DNA from: a bacterium
Lineage (GTDB): Bacteria; Verrucomicrobiota; Verrucomicrobiia; Limisphaerales; UBA11358
Assembly (NCBI GenBank): GCA_021780905.1
Contig: JAJXXW010000018.1
Span: forward strand, 82,847 to 146,846
DNA: 64,000 nucleotides
Direction: 5' to 3'
Part shown: piece after piece, positions 10,120 to 19,216 of the stretch
Numbering within the stretch: the stretch's first letter is position 1
How the letters are laid out: the number at the start of each line of letters is the position of its first letter
Program-made: the position numbers and the translations under genes
The notes under the pieces: model-generated
What the model was told of the DNA's origin: nothing
The model's input: only the letters and a program-made list of their open reading frames with translations
Database searches by the model: none

Positions 10120-13092
10120 TTATTTTCCGGTCTTGGCGGTGACGGTGACGTGGTCGAACAGCGTGGAATTCAGCACCGAGTTGTTGTGGCCGCTCAAGGC
10201 AAGACCAACGGAAACGGATTTTTTCATTGGCACGCTGATATGATCCACCGGCTGCCAGGTTTTGCCGTCCACGGAAATTTCGCCGGTGAACGTGTCGCCG
10301 GCGCGGGTCAGCCGCACCCAGCTCGCAATGATGGCGGCGTTGGCATCGGTGTTGTGGGTGCCGGTGTCCGGCGCGGGCCGCCATTGATAGACGGCGGTGT
10401 TGTGGGCGGTGACGGCCATCAGGGCGTATTGGGAGCCGGGCGTGTTATTTTCGCGGAACATCACGCCGGCCTTGGCCCACGGATCGGTGTATTCCAGCGA
10501 GCTGATGTGCGCGGTGATCTGGCCGTCGCCGCTCAAGGTCCGGCTGGCAAGGTGAAACGAATCGGCGATATCCCACAGGTCGCTGCCGGCGGCCAGCAGG
10601 TTGAAATTGCCATTGAGAAAATCCGCCTCGCCGCTGACGCCGACGTTGCCGATGTCGGCGCTGTTCCAGCCTTTGGGCAGCACGGGCGGTTTGGCGCGCT
10701 GCGTCAGGATCCAGTGGCCGATGACGGCGACGGCCTTTTCATCCACGACATTTTTGCCGATGGGCGGCATCTGGTTTTCGCCGACGCGGCTGACGCGGTA
10801 AAACAAAATGGATTTGTTCGTGTAGCCCGGCGTGATGACTTTCGCGCTGGCGATGCCGAGCTGGTTGGCGACCGGGCCGTTGATCAGATTTTGTTTCGGG
10901 AGCGGCGTGTCAAACCGTGCATCAAAGAAGGCGCCGGCGCCGCCCGGCCGATGACACATCGAGCAGTTGGCGTCCAGATAGGAGCGGACGCGAAGTTCGG
11001 GCGCGGCGGCGGCGTTGGTGAGGTTGGCGAGGCGCGGATAGCGGAAGATTTTCCGGTCGTCGAACGCGGCGTCGAACAAACCCAGATGGCCGAGGGTGTG
11101 GAGCTGGTTGGCGGCGACCGCGTTGGGATAGGTGAACGGGCCGTTGAGCTGGCGGGTATTCACGCCCAGCACGCCGCCGGACGCCGGGCTATGGCAGGTG
11201 AGGCAATCCTGCCGGCCGGGATAAAACCAGTTTTGCGTGCGCGTGCCGGTCGCGGTTTTGATTGCGATCGGCTCGGTCAGGCCGGCGGTGACGAGGTCGG
11301 CGTCGGAATTGTCCGCGCGCCATTTGTAGCTCGCGCCATAGACGTAGCCGTTGGTGTCGCGCACCAGGATGCGCGTCTCGAGGCGATGCAGGATTTTCGG
11401 ATTCGTATCGTCCACCGGCAGTTCAAAGTGCTTCACGAAAACGCTGCCGGCGGGAAACGTCCATTCGCCGTTCTGGCTGAAATGAATCGTTGTGTCCGTC
11501 GGGATCGTGAACCAGCGGGTTTTGACCGCGCCGTCCGACCACAGCGGCGAATTGACGGCGTAGGGAATGAGGAATCTGGCGGGCGCGAGGTTGGTGAGGT
11601 CAGCGAACACGCCGGTTTGGGAAACCAGCTTGGGCATCAGTTTGGTCGGGGGCGGCGGGCCGCCGCGTTGCAGCTTGAAAATGCGCCCGCCGAGGCTGCT
11701 CATCTGGCAGAAGTAAAGTTCGCCGGCGGCGTCCGTCCCGAACGACGACAGGCCGGTGTAATCCGTCCCGGAGTTCGGCCCGGTGCCGCGCGGCATGACG
11801 CAGAGCAGTGTTTTTTTCACCGGCGTCGTGGTTTCATCCAGCGCCCAGACGGTGCGGAAGACGTTGTCGCCGAAAATATATTTGCCGCCAAGGTCCTTGG
11901 CGAATTCCCGGCCGCGATACACATACCCGCCGATGACCGCGCGACCGTCGGTGTGCGGATAGTCCAGCAGCGGCCGGCGGCTGATGCCGATAAAGTTGGC
12001 GGGCATTTTGCCGAGGTTGCCCTCGCAGAAGTTCCACTGGAAATTCAGGCCGCTTTCGCCGGGTTCGATCACGTCAATTTCCTCGCGCGAGCTTTCGCCG
12101 ACGTCGCCGATGAAAATTTTTCCAGTCGGCGCATCGCAGGTCATGCGGTGCGGGCTGCGCAGGCCGAGGCAGAAAAATTCCTCCAGCACGTTCGACCGGC
12201 CGACGAAGGGATTGTCGTTGGGAATAAAATAGTTCGCCGTGTAGCCGCCGGTCGGCTGGCGCGGCGGCGGGTGGCTGACATTGCCGCCACGGCAATCCAC
12301 GTCAACGCGGAAGACGCCGGAGTAAAGGCTCTGGTCCAGGATCTGGTCGTTGTCGCCGACGGAATTGTCGCCGTCCGTCCAGTAGAGCAAGCCGTTCATG
12401 GGATGAAAGAACATACCGCCGCCGTGATGCCAGACGGTCTGGTTCGTGAGGTCCACGAAAATCTTCACCGAGTCGGGCATGGCCACGCCGCTCGCGTCGA
12501 GCGTGTAGCGTTCGAGCCGGTCGTGATATTTGTTGGGAATGATTGGATTGGGCCGCGTGAACGGGTCGCCCACAACCGTCCCGGGCGCGACCCAGGTGTA
12601 ATAGACGAACATGAAATGGTTGGTCGCGAACCCCGGATGAAACGCGATGCCGAGCAGGCCGGAATCGTCCCAGCCCTGGCATTGGCGGCTGAGGTCGAGC
12701 ACGAGTTTTTTCCGTGCCGCGCCGGGGGAGTTTGGAAACGACCAGAGGCGACCTTCGCGCTCCCAGACGCAAAGCTCGTCGGTGCCGGGAATCGAGGCGA
12801 GGCCAACGCTGTTGGTGAACAGCAGATTGGTGAACGCGTTGACCGCCGTCCAGTTGCCGGAAATGGCGGGGGCGATTTCCGGCAACCGGCCGTTGAGGAA
12901 CGCGCCGACGCACGGACGATGGGTAAGACCGTAGGCGGCGCGCTGGGTGATGACAGCCTGGGTGCCGGCGTTGCCGACGAGGCTGCCCAACAGGGCGAGA
13001 ACCAAGAGTCCCTGGCGTTGCGCGCGGAATTTCAGAGTGGAGATGTTCACCTCAAAACCCCTTAATTTTGGCTGGGCGGGGCGGTTCGTCAA
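10120..13092 (-). CDS. secreted PQQ-type sugar dehydrogenase fused to c-type cytochrome and C-terminal DUF1349-like/lectin-like domain
   Basis: 990 aa; GDH/sorbosone-dehydrogenase-like propeller (RSPHRMTCDAPTGKIFIGDVGESSREEIDVIEPG), heme-binding CLTCH and CSMCH, C-terminal beta-sandwich (WAKAGVMFRENNTPGSQYALMAV). Confidence 0.87.
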   Translation of the reverse strand: MTNRPAQPKLRGFEVNISTLKFRAQRQGLLVLALLGSLVGNAGTQAVITQRAAYGLTHRPCVGAFLNGRLPEIAPAISGNWTAVNAFTNLLFTNSVGLASIPGTDELCVWEREGRLWSFPNSPGAARKKLVLDLSRQCQGWDDSGLLGIAFHPGFATNHFMFVYYTWVAPGTVVGDPFTRPNPIIPNKYHDRLERYTLDASGVAMPDSVKIFVDLTNQTVWHHGGGMFFHPMNGLLYWTDGDNSVGDNDQILDQSLYSGVFRVDVDCRGGNVSHPPPRQPTGGYTANYFIPNDNPFVGRSNVLEEFFCLGLRSPHRMTCDAPTGKIFIGDVGESSREEIDVIEPGESGLNFQWNFCEGNLGKMPANFIGISRRPLLDYPHTDGRAVIGGYVYRGREFAKDLGGKYIFGDNVFRTVWALDETTTPVKKTLLCVMPRGTGPNSGTDYTGLSSFGTDAAGELYFCQMSSLGGRIFKLQRGGPPPPTKLMPKLVSQTGVFADLTNLAPARFLIPYAVNSPLWSDGAVKTRWFTIPTDTTIHFSQNGEWTFPAGSVFVKHFELPVDDTNPKILHRLETRILVRDTNGYVYGASYKWRADNSDADLVTAGLTEPIAIKTATGTRTQNWFYPGRQDCLTCHSPASGGVLGVNTRQLNGPFTYPNAVAANQLHTLGHLGLFDAAFDDRKIFRYPRLANLTNAAAAPELRVRSYLDANCSMCHRPGGAGAFFDARFDTPLPKQNLINGPVANQLGIASAKVITPGYTNKSILFYRVSRVGENQMPPIGKNVVDEKAVAVIGHWILTQRAKPPVLPKGWNSADIGNVGVSGEADFLNGNFNLLAAGSDLWDIADSFHLASRTLSGDGQITAHISSLEYTDPWAKAGVMFRENNTPGSQYALMAVTAHNTAVYQWRPAPDTGTHNTDANAAIIASWVRLTRAGDTFTGEISVDGKTWQPVDHISVPMKKSVSVGLALSGHNNSVLNSTLFDHVTVTAKTGK

Positions 13093-13136
13093 ATTTTTTA
13101 GTGTGAATTCCGGCGGCGTGAAACTAGGCTGACGCC

Positions 13137-13910
13137 ATGTTTCGTCCGTGCATTGACCTGCATGAAGGCAAAGTGAAGCAAATCGTCGGCGGCACGCTCA
13201 GCGATGCCGGCACGCGCACGAATTTTGTCTCCGAAAAGCCGGCCGCCTGGTTCGCCGAACTTTATCGGCGCGACCACCTGCGCGGCGGTCACGTCATCCA
13301 ACTCGGCCCCGGCAACGAAGCGGAAGCTCGCGCCGCGCTGGCGGCGTATCCCGGCGGCTTGCACCTCGGCGGCGGGGTGAATGCAGCCAATGCGCACGAC
13401 TGGCTGGAGGCCGGCGCGTCGCACGTCATCGTCACAAGCTGGGTGTTCCGCGAAGGCCGCGTGGATTGGACGCGGCTCGATGAGTTGGTCAAAGCCATCG
13501 GCCCGGAAAAACTCGTCCTCGATTTGAGTTGTCGCAAACGCGGTGAAAAATATTTTGTCGTCACCGACCGCTGGCAGAAATTCACCGACTTGGAAGTGAA
13601 TGCAGAAACGCTCCAAAAGTTTTCCGCCGGCTGCGCCGAGTTTTTGATCCACGCGGTGGACGTGGAAGGTTTGTGCCGCGGCCTCGACCGCGAACTGGTT
13701 TCGCTGCTCGGCCAGTTCGCGCCGATTCCGGCGACTTACGCCGGTGGCGCGAATTCGATCGCGGATCTGGAGTTGGTCACGCAACTGGGGCAGGGGAGAG
13801 TGGACCTGACCATCGGCTCGGCGCTGGATATCTTCGGCGGCAGCGGCGTGAAATACGCCGACTGCGTAAAATTCAACCGCCGCAAACATTCCGGATGGGC
13901 GGTTCCATAA
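13137..13910 (+). CDS. hisA: phosphoribosylformimino-5-aminoimidazole carboxamide ribotide isomerase, eukaryote (HIS6)-like type
   Basis: 257 aa; CIDLHEGKVKQIVGGTL, TNFVSEKPAAWFAELYRRD, HVIQLGPGNE, VIVTSWVF, LVLDLSCRK, EFLIHAVDVEGLC, YAGGANSI, VDLTIGSALDIFGG resemble yeast His6 blocks. Confidence 0.9.
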   Translation: MFRPCIDLHEGKVKQIVGGTLSDAGTRTNFVSEKPAAWFAELYRRDHLRGGHVIQLGPGNEAEARAALAAYPGGLHLGGGVNAANAHDWLEAGASHVIVTSWVFREGRVDWTRLDELVKAIGPEKLVLDLSCRKRGEKYFVVTDRWQKFTDLEVNAETLQKFSAGCAEFLIHAVDVEGLCRGLDRELVSLLGQFAPIPATYAGGANSIADLELVTQLGQGRVDLTIGSALDIFGGSGVKYADCVKFNRRKHSGWAVP

Positions 13911-13918
13911 AAAGGTTC

Positions 13919-13947
13919 TTGACTCGCGGTGGTTAATTCCTTATTTT
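13919..13947 (+). promoter_or_regulatory. candidate sigma70-like promoter for the GbsR/MarR gene
   Basis: TTGACT (13919) - 17 bp - TATTTT (13942), followed by CTGTctgaACAG dyad just before the ATG. Confidence 0.5.
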
Positions 13948-13962
13948 CCTGTCTGAACAGAA

Positions 13963-14484
13963 ATGGCATTGAATCCGGTCATCCAGAAAATGGTGCTCCA
14001 TTGGGGCGAGATGGGGGCGAGATGGGGCATTAGCCGCACGGTGGCCCAGATTCACGCGCTGCTATATTTTTCCCCCAAGCCGCTGACGGCGGATGATCTG
14101 GTCGAGGCGCTGGGCGTGGCGCGGTCGCACGTCAGCAACAGCCTCAAGGAGTTGCAGACCTGGGGCGTGGTCAAAGGCGTGCATATCATGGGCGACCGCC
14201 GGGAACATTTTGAATCCATCAAGGATGTGTGGCAGATGTTTGAAATCCTGCTGGACGAGCGCAAACGGCGCGAGATGGATCCCACACTCAAAATGCTGCG
14301 GGAAACCTCGGCGCAGTTGCGGGACGGCCCGCCGGTTGACCCGCACACCCGGCAACGGCTGGCGGAAATGCTGGCCTTCTTCGAGCTGATGGACGGCTGG
14401 TTTGGTGACATCCGCCGGCTGCCGCTGGCTTCACGCGTGAAACTGGTCAAACTCGGCGGACACGTTGCCCGGTGGCTGAAATAA
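13963..14484 (+). CDS. GbsR/MarR-family transcriptional regulator
   Basis: 173 aa wHTH (ALLYFSPKPLTADDLVEALGVARSHVSNSLKELQTWGVVKGVHIMGDRREHFE). Confidence 0.9.
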   Translation: MALNPVIQKMVLHWGEMGARWGISRTVAQIHALLYFSPKPLTADDLVEALGVARSHVSNSLKELQTWGVVKGVHIMGDRREHFESIKDVWQMFEILLDERKRREMDPTLKMLRETSAQLRDGPPVDPHTRQRLAEMLAFFELMDGWFGDIRRLPLASRVKLVKLGGHVARWLK

Positions 14485-14529
14485 TGTTTTTTGACGTTGT
14501 ATTTCACAAATTACAGGAAAAACAAAAAC

Positions 14530-15471
14530 ATGAGAAATAACGCCATCCATGCCGTCACCGGAGCCTTTGGCTACTCCGGCCGTTACATCGCCACCCGTTT
14601 GCTGACGGAAGGTTGCTCGGTCATCACGCTCACCAATTCGCCCGCGCGCACCAATCCCTTTGGCGGACAGGTGAAGGCGCTCCCGCTGGCATTCGACCAG
14701 CCGGATCAACTGGCGGCGGCGCTCGCAGGAGTGGAGGTGCTTTACAACACCTACTGGGTGCGGTTCAACCATGCGACCTTCACGCATGAGCAGGCCGTGA
14801 AGAACACGCTGGTTTTGTTTGCGGCGGCCCGGCGGGCCGGGGTTCGAAAAATCGTCCACGTCAGCATCACCAATCCCAGCGAGGATTCGCCGCTGGAATA
14901 TTTTGCCGGCAAGGCCAAGCTGGAACGCGCCTTGCAGGAAAGCGGAATGAATCATGCCATCCTCCGACCGACGGTGCTGTTTGGCCGCGAAGACATTTTG
15001 ATCAACAACATCGCCTAGGCGCTGCGCCGGTTCCCCCTGTTTGCGGTGTTTGGCGACGGCGCGTATCGCCTCCAGCCGATTTACGTCGAGGACTTGGCGG
15101 CGCTGGCGGTGGTCGAGGGCAAAAATCAAACAGACCGGATCATCAATGCCATTGGCCCGGAAACGTTCACCTACCGCAAACTGGTTGAAGTCGTCGGTGA
15201 CGCCATCGGCAAAAAGTGTCGTATGGTAAAAGTTTCGCCGGGCTTCGGCTATGTCGCCGGCAAAGTCATCGGCTGGCTGGTGCGCGACACCTTCATCACG
15301 CGGGAAGAAATCAAGGGGTTGATGGACGGCTTGCTCTGGGTGGACTCGCCGCCGACCGGCACGACCCGACTGACCGACTGGATGCGCGCCAATGCAAATT
15401 TACTGGGTCGACATTATGCCAGCGAACTGGCGCGTCGGCGAGATCGCCTGTCGCCTTATTTATCGGCTTGA
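14530..15471 (+). pseudogene. NAD(P)H-binding NmrA/SDR-like protein interrupted by an in-frame TAG at 15016-15018
   Basis: MRNNAIHAVTGAFGYSGRYIATRLL..REDILINNIA[TAG]ALRRFPLFAVFGDGAYRLQPIYVEDLAALAVV..; both halves in the same frame and together make one full-length protein. Confidence 0.85.
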
Positions 15472-15483
15472 TTTGAAATGGCG

Positions 15484-15518
15484 AAAAAATGCGCCGCCGG
15501 AAATAAATCCGGCGGCGC
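15484..15518 (-). terminator. intrinsic terminator downstream of the 15540-15878 gene
   Basis: 11-bp stem gcgccgccgga/tccggcggcgc; on the minus strand followed by a T-run (ATTTTTTCGCC). Confidence 0.75.
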
Positions 15519-15539
15519 GCGCTGCGAGATTTTGGTTTC

Positions 15540-15878
15540 TTACTTCGCCACGTCAATCTTGCTTGCCGTCATCATTTTCTTGCCGTCCTCTTCGGTGACG
15601 GTGCCGGTGACGGTGACTTTTTCACTGTCGCCGTGGCAAACGGCCGCATGTTCGGCCTTGCTGACGCCATTTTGCCTGAGGAAGTAATTAACAGTGGCGC
15701 CGTTTTCCATGACCTGAACGACGTTCTGGCATTTGTCGGTGATATGCAGTGTGCATTTGCCGCACACCATGTTGCCGGTGATGGTGGTTTCCTTGGCATC
15801 GTCCGCCCGCGTGGTCATGGTGGCACTGGCCAGGGCCAGCCCGGCGAGCAACGCCAGCGTGAGTTTGAATTGTTTCAT
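15540..15878 (-). CDS. small secreted protein (DUF6370-like)
   Basis: MKQFKLTLALLAGLALASATMTTRA signal; GNMVCGKCTLHITDKCQNVVQVMENG... Confidence 0.75.
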   Translation of the reverse strand: MKQFKLTLALLAGLALASATMTTRADDAKETTITGNMVCGKCTLHITDKCQNVVQVMENGATVNYFLRQNGVSKAEHAAVCHGDSEKVTVTGTVTEEDGKKMMTASKIDVAK

Positions 15879-15962
15879 GAGCTTGTTGTTTCGTTGGTTG
15901 TTGTTTTTGCTACGGGCCAACGATAGTGCAATTAATGGTTTTGTTCAACCAAAATGATGCCA

Positions 15963-16433
15963 TCACGCGGCGAACAGCTCTTTCATCGTGATCTTGAACT
16001 GCGGCACCAGCTTTTCCCGGAGGCTTTCGCCGCCGGCAAGAATGCCTTGCAATTTCAAGCCGAACTCGAAGCTGTGGTAAATCTCCACGTTGTCGTAGCG
16101 CGGGTCCACCATCCACAGCCGCGGCACGCGGAACTGCTCGTAGATTTCCTTTTTGATGACCGTGTCGGCGTGGTGATCGTCACGGCTGACAATCTCCACG
16201 GCGAGAAACAGCTTGCCGGTGGCGGCCGTCACCAGCGCGAGATCCGGACAAAACGCCGTGGTGCGTGAAAGTTGAATTTTGGTGCGCGGGGCCAGCAGTT
16301 GCGTGCTGCCCAAGCCGGCAATGCCAACCGCCATTTCGCGATGCAGCCGGGCGCAAATGATTTCGTGCCGGTCGCCGGGCGCGGAACGCGGCAGCGTCCC
16401 ACCGTTCAAAATTTCTTCGTAAGGCCGGCTCAT
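15963..16433 (-). CDS. Uma2-family (DUF820) putative endonuclease-like protein
   Basis: FCPDLALVTAATGKLFLAVEIVSRDDHHADTVIKKEIYEQFRVPRLWMVDPRYDNVEIY matches the PD-(D/E)XK-like Uma2 layout. Confidence 0.85.
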   Translation of the reverse strand: MSRPYEEILNGGTLPRSAPGDRHEIICARLHREMAVGIAGLGSTQLLAPRTKIQLSRTTAFCPDLALVTAATGKLFLAVEIVSRDDHHADTVIKKEIYEQFRVPRLWMVDPRYDNVEIYHSFEFGLKLQGILAGGESLREKLVPQFKITMKELFAA

Positions 16434-16802
16434 TGCGTGAGTTTCGAGTTGAAGGCGGAAAGTTTCAAGTGCGGAATTAATCGCGAAAGACGCGAGCCAC
16501 GCGACAAAGTTTTGACACGGATTACACGGATTCAATTCAGTCACCCATGCCGCCGTTTCCAATCCGTGCAAATCCGTGAAATCCGTGTCTAATAAACCAG
16601 CACCGGCACCGCCGCCTCCTGCGCCGACTTCACCGCCTCCTCAAACGCTTCATCCTTCGTGTTGGGTTCTTTCAGTTTGGCATCCACCTCCGGCACTGAT
16701 TCGAGGAAGCTCAAGCGCACCCGGCGTAGCTCGTTCCTCGCAACGCCGGGCTGAATGCTGAAATCCTTTCAGGATTTTCAACCGTCCATTGCCCCGTTCG
16801 TC

Positions 16803-16995
16803 CACCCCAAACTGCCCTTGGTCGCCCGGCTGGGACTTGGCTGTCTGGGTGGAACGGGCGACCTGCCCGTTGCGGTCGGCAACTTGCCGACCGACAGCCC
16901 GCCACAAACTTGTCCGGCAGGTTGCCGGACAACACAGGCCAGTGGCCTGTGCCACCCACCACCCCAAACTGCCATTGGCCGCGCGGCTGGAATAT
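16803..16995. repeat. cluster of four short-loop palindromes flanked by a ~30 bp direct repeat
   Basis: acgggc-gacct-gcccgt (16854), cggtcggc-aactt-gccgaccg (16873), gtccggca-ggt-tgccggac (16912), cacaggcc-agt-ggcctgtg (16933); flanks caccccaaactgcccttggtcgcccggctgg / caccccaaactgccattggccgcgcggctgg. Confidence 0.85.
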
Positions 16996-17055
16996 GGCAT
17001 TGGGCACCCGTCCCGGTGTCCGTTTTCGCCGTCGCGCCATGCGCGTCGTCCCCCA

Positions 17056-17212
17056 GCGCCGTAGGCGCGGCATCTTTGTAGAATCCAAAACCAAAATGAA
17101 TTCCAGCACCGTCGGGGCGGCATATTCCCTCCGCACACCCGCGGATATCGCTCCTGACGGAGCTTTGTCCGTTGGTGGATGTCGGACTACAAATATTTCA
17201 GCCCTGACGGGC
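17056..17212. repeat. three mini-hairpins, two with TGAC tetraloops
   Basis: gcgc-cgtag-gcgc (17056), gctcc-tgac-ggagc (17150), gccc-tgac-gggc (17201). Confidence 0.7.
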
Positions 17213-17383
17213 TTCAAATAATCTGTGTTTCATCTGCGGTTCATCTGTGGCTAAAAAATCAATCGCCCTTTGCCCCGTTCGGCCAATCAAAACTTTGACG
17301 CGACGGACAAACCGTTTTTCCCAAAACAAAGGCTTGCAAAGGCACCCCGGCTTCGGTAGTTTCCATGCTCTTTTGATAAATTT

Positions 17384-17644
17384 ATGTCTGTAAAAATCCG
17401 CATGAAACGCATCGGCACGAAAAACACGCCGGTGTTCCGCATCGTCGTCGCTGACAGCCGCAGTCCGCGGGATGGCAAGTGCATCGAGGAAATCGGCACC
17501 TACCAACCGCTCAAGCAGGGTGAGAATTTCACCCTCAAGCTTGACCGCGCCCAATACTGGGTCAGCAAGGGCGCGCAGCCGAGCGACACCGTGGCCAGCT
17601 TTATCAAAAAGGCGGTCAAGGCGGCTCCGGCGGCAGCCAGCTAG
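17384..17644 (+). CDS. rpsP: 30S ribosomal protein S16
   Basis: [42 protein letters not shown]. Confidence 0.98.
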   Translation: MSVKIRMKRIGTKNTPVFRIVVADSRSPRDGKCIEEIGTYQPLKQGENFTLKLDRAQYWVSKGAQPSDTVASFIKKAVKAAPAAAS

Positions 17645-17710
17645 TCTTGAATTTTTTTATTTTGAGTTTTTAGCCGGGTCAACTAAAAATTAAGAACTCA
17701 AAACTGTTTT

Positions 17711-17956
17711 ATGCAGGAGTTCCTCGAATACGTCGTCAAAGGGCTCGTGCAACACCCGGACGCCGTGAGCGTCACGGCGGTGGAGCGCGGCGGGGCGACC
17801 GTTTACGAACTGCGCCTCGAACCGTCCGATGTCGGCAAGATCATCGGGCGCCAGGGCGTGACGATCAACGCCATCCGGTCGCTGCTGCAAGCCGGCAGCG
17901 CGATAAAAGGGCTTCGTTGCTCGGTGGAAATCGTCGAAGACAAGCCGGCACGCTGA
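17711..17956 (+). CDS. khpA: KH-domain RNA-binding protein KhpA
   Basis: [26 protein letters not shown] motif; between rpsP and trmD. Confidence 0.93.
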   Translation: MQEFLEYVVKGLVQHPDAVSVTAVERGGATVYELRLEPSDVGKIIGRQGVTINAIRSLLQAGSAIKGLRCSVEIVEDKPAR

Positions 17957-17973
17957 CGAAAATTTTGGCACGC

Positions 17974-18639
17974 ATGAGAATTGACGTGCTGACCCTGTTC
18001 CCGGCGATGTTCGCCGGGCCGCTGGATGAAAGCATCATCATGCGGGCGCGCAAGAAGGGTCTGCTGGATTTGAACATCCACCAGCTGCGCGACTGGACGC
18101 ATGACCGGCACAAGACTGTGGACGACAAACCGTTTGGCGGCGGGCCGGGAATGCTGATGAAGTGCGAACCGCTGTTTGAAGCGGTGGAGAGTTTGCAGCG
18201 TGCGGAAACAAAAGTGATTTTGCTTTCGCCGAGCGGAAGAAAATTTACGCAGGAAATTGCGCGCGAACTTGCGGCGGAAAAGGATTTGCTGCTCGTCACC
18301 GGCCATTACGAAGGTTTCGACGAGCGGGTGCGGGAAGCGCTGGCGGACGACGAGTTGTCCATCGGCGATTACGTGCTGACGAACGGCGCGCTGCCGGCGA
18401 TGGTGGTGATTGACGCGGTGACGCGGCTGCTGCCCGGAGTTTTGGGCGATGACGCGAGTTCGAGCGACGAGTCGTTCAGCCACGGATTGCTGGAATATCC
18501 GCACTACACGCGGCCGGCGGAATTTCGCGGGATGAAAGTCCCGAAAGTGTTGCTGAACGGCAACCACGCCGAGATCGAGAAATGGCGGCGCGAGCAGGCA
18601 AAGGCGCGAACAAAAGAATCGAGACCGGATTTATTGTGA
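17974..18639 (+). CDS. trmD: tRNA (guanine-N1)-methyltransferase
   Basis: [62 protein letters not shown]. Confidence 0.98.
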   Translation: MRIDVLTLFPAMFAGPLDESIIMRARKKGLLDLNIHQLRDWTHDRHKTVDDKPFGGGPGMLMKCEPLFEAVESLQRAETKVILLSPSGRKFTQEIARELAAEKDLLLVTGHYEGFDERVREALADDELSIGDYVLTNGALPAMVVIDAVTRLLPGVLGDDASSSDESFSHGLLEYPHYTRPAEFRGMKVPKVLLNGNHAEIEKWRREQAKARTKESRPDLL

Positions 18640-18699
18640 GTCTTAAGGTGAAAAATCAGAAGGCTCAGCAGTTGAAAATTAAAATTACGAACTATTTTT

Positions 18700-19074
18700 A
18701 TGAACCAGGCATTACAACACAAAATTGAATCGGCACAGTTTCGCAAAGACGCCGCGAAGTTCAACGTGGGGGACAGCGTCCGCGTCCACACCAAGGTTGT
18801 CGAAGGCGACAAGGAACGCATCCAGATTTTCTCCGGTGTCGTCATCGGCAAACGCGGCACCGGATTGAACGAGACGTTCACCGTTCGCCGCATCAGCTAC
18901 GGCGAAGGCGTGGAGCGCATCTTCCCATTCCACTCGCCGCGCGTGGACAAGATCGAAGTCGAGCGCCAGGGCGATGTCCGCCGCGCCAAGCTCACCTACC
19001 TGCGCAAGCGTCTCGGCAAGGGCGCGACGCTGGTCAAGGAACGGGAAGAAAAGACCGTTGCGTCCGCGAAGTGA
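18700..19074 (+). CDS. rplS: 50S ribosomal protein L19
   Basis: [60 protein letters not shown]. Confidence 0.98.
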   Translation: MNQALQHKIESAQFRKDAAKFNVGDSVRVHTKVVEGDKERIQIFSGVVIGKRGTGLNETFTVRRISYGEGVERIFPFHSPRVDKIEVERQGDVRRAKLTYLRKRLGKGATLVKEREEKTVASAK

Positions 19075-19097
19075 ACGGTGGCGCTGGCGAATTTCAA

Positions 19098-19126
19098 GGC
19101 GAGGCTCCGGCCTCGCCGTTTTTTTT
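19098..19126 (+). terminator. intrinsic terminator after rplS
   Basis: ggcgagg-ctccgg-cctcgcc followed by gttttttttg. Confidence 0.85.
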
Positions 19127-19216
19127 GCTTGAGCCGGCGGCAGCATCAGGGCGGCAAAATATATTTGCTGCCCCGGCTGAACGGTTCAGGCAGCATGATG
19201 TCTCAATATTTCCGAG

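Noticed and set aside
10150-13065. 971-aa plus-strand ORF opposite the dehydrogenase
   Set aside because: Antisense shadow; the minus strand has signal peptide, heme motifs and propeller.
15016-15018. Selenocysteine/pyrrolysine or genetic-code reassignment at the in-frame TAG
   Set aside because: TAG is not Sec; no pyl genes seen; other genes in the window end normally and only one gene shows this, so a nonsense mutation or read error is simpler.
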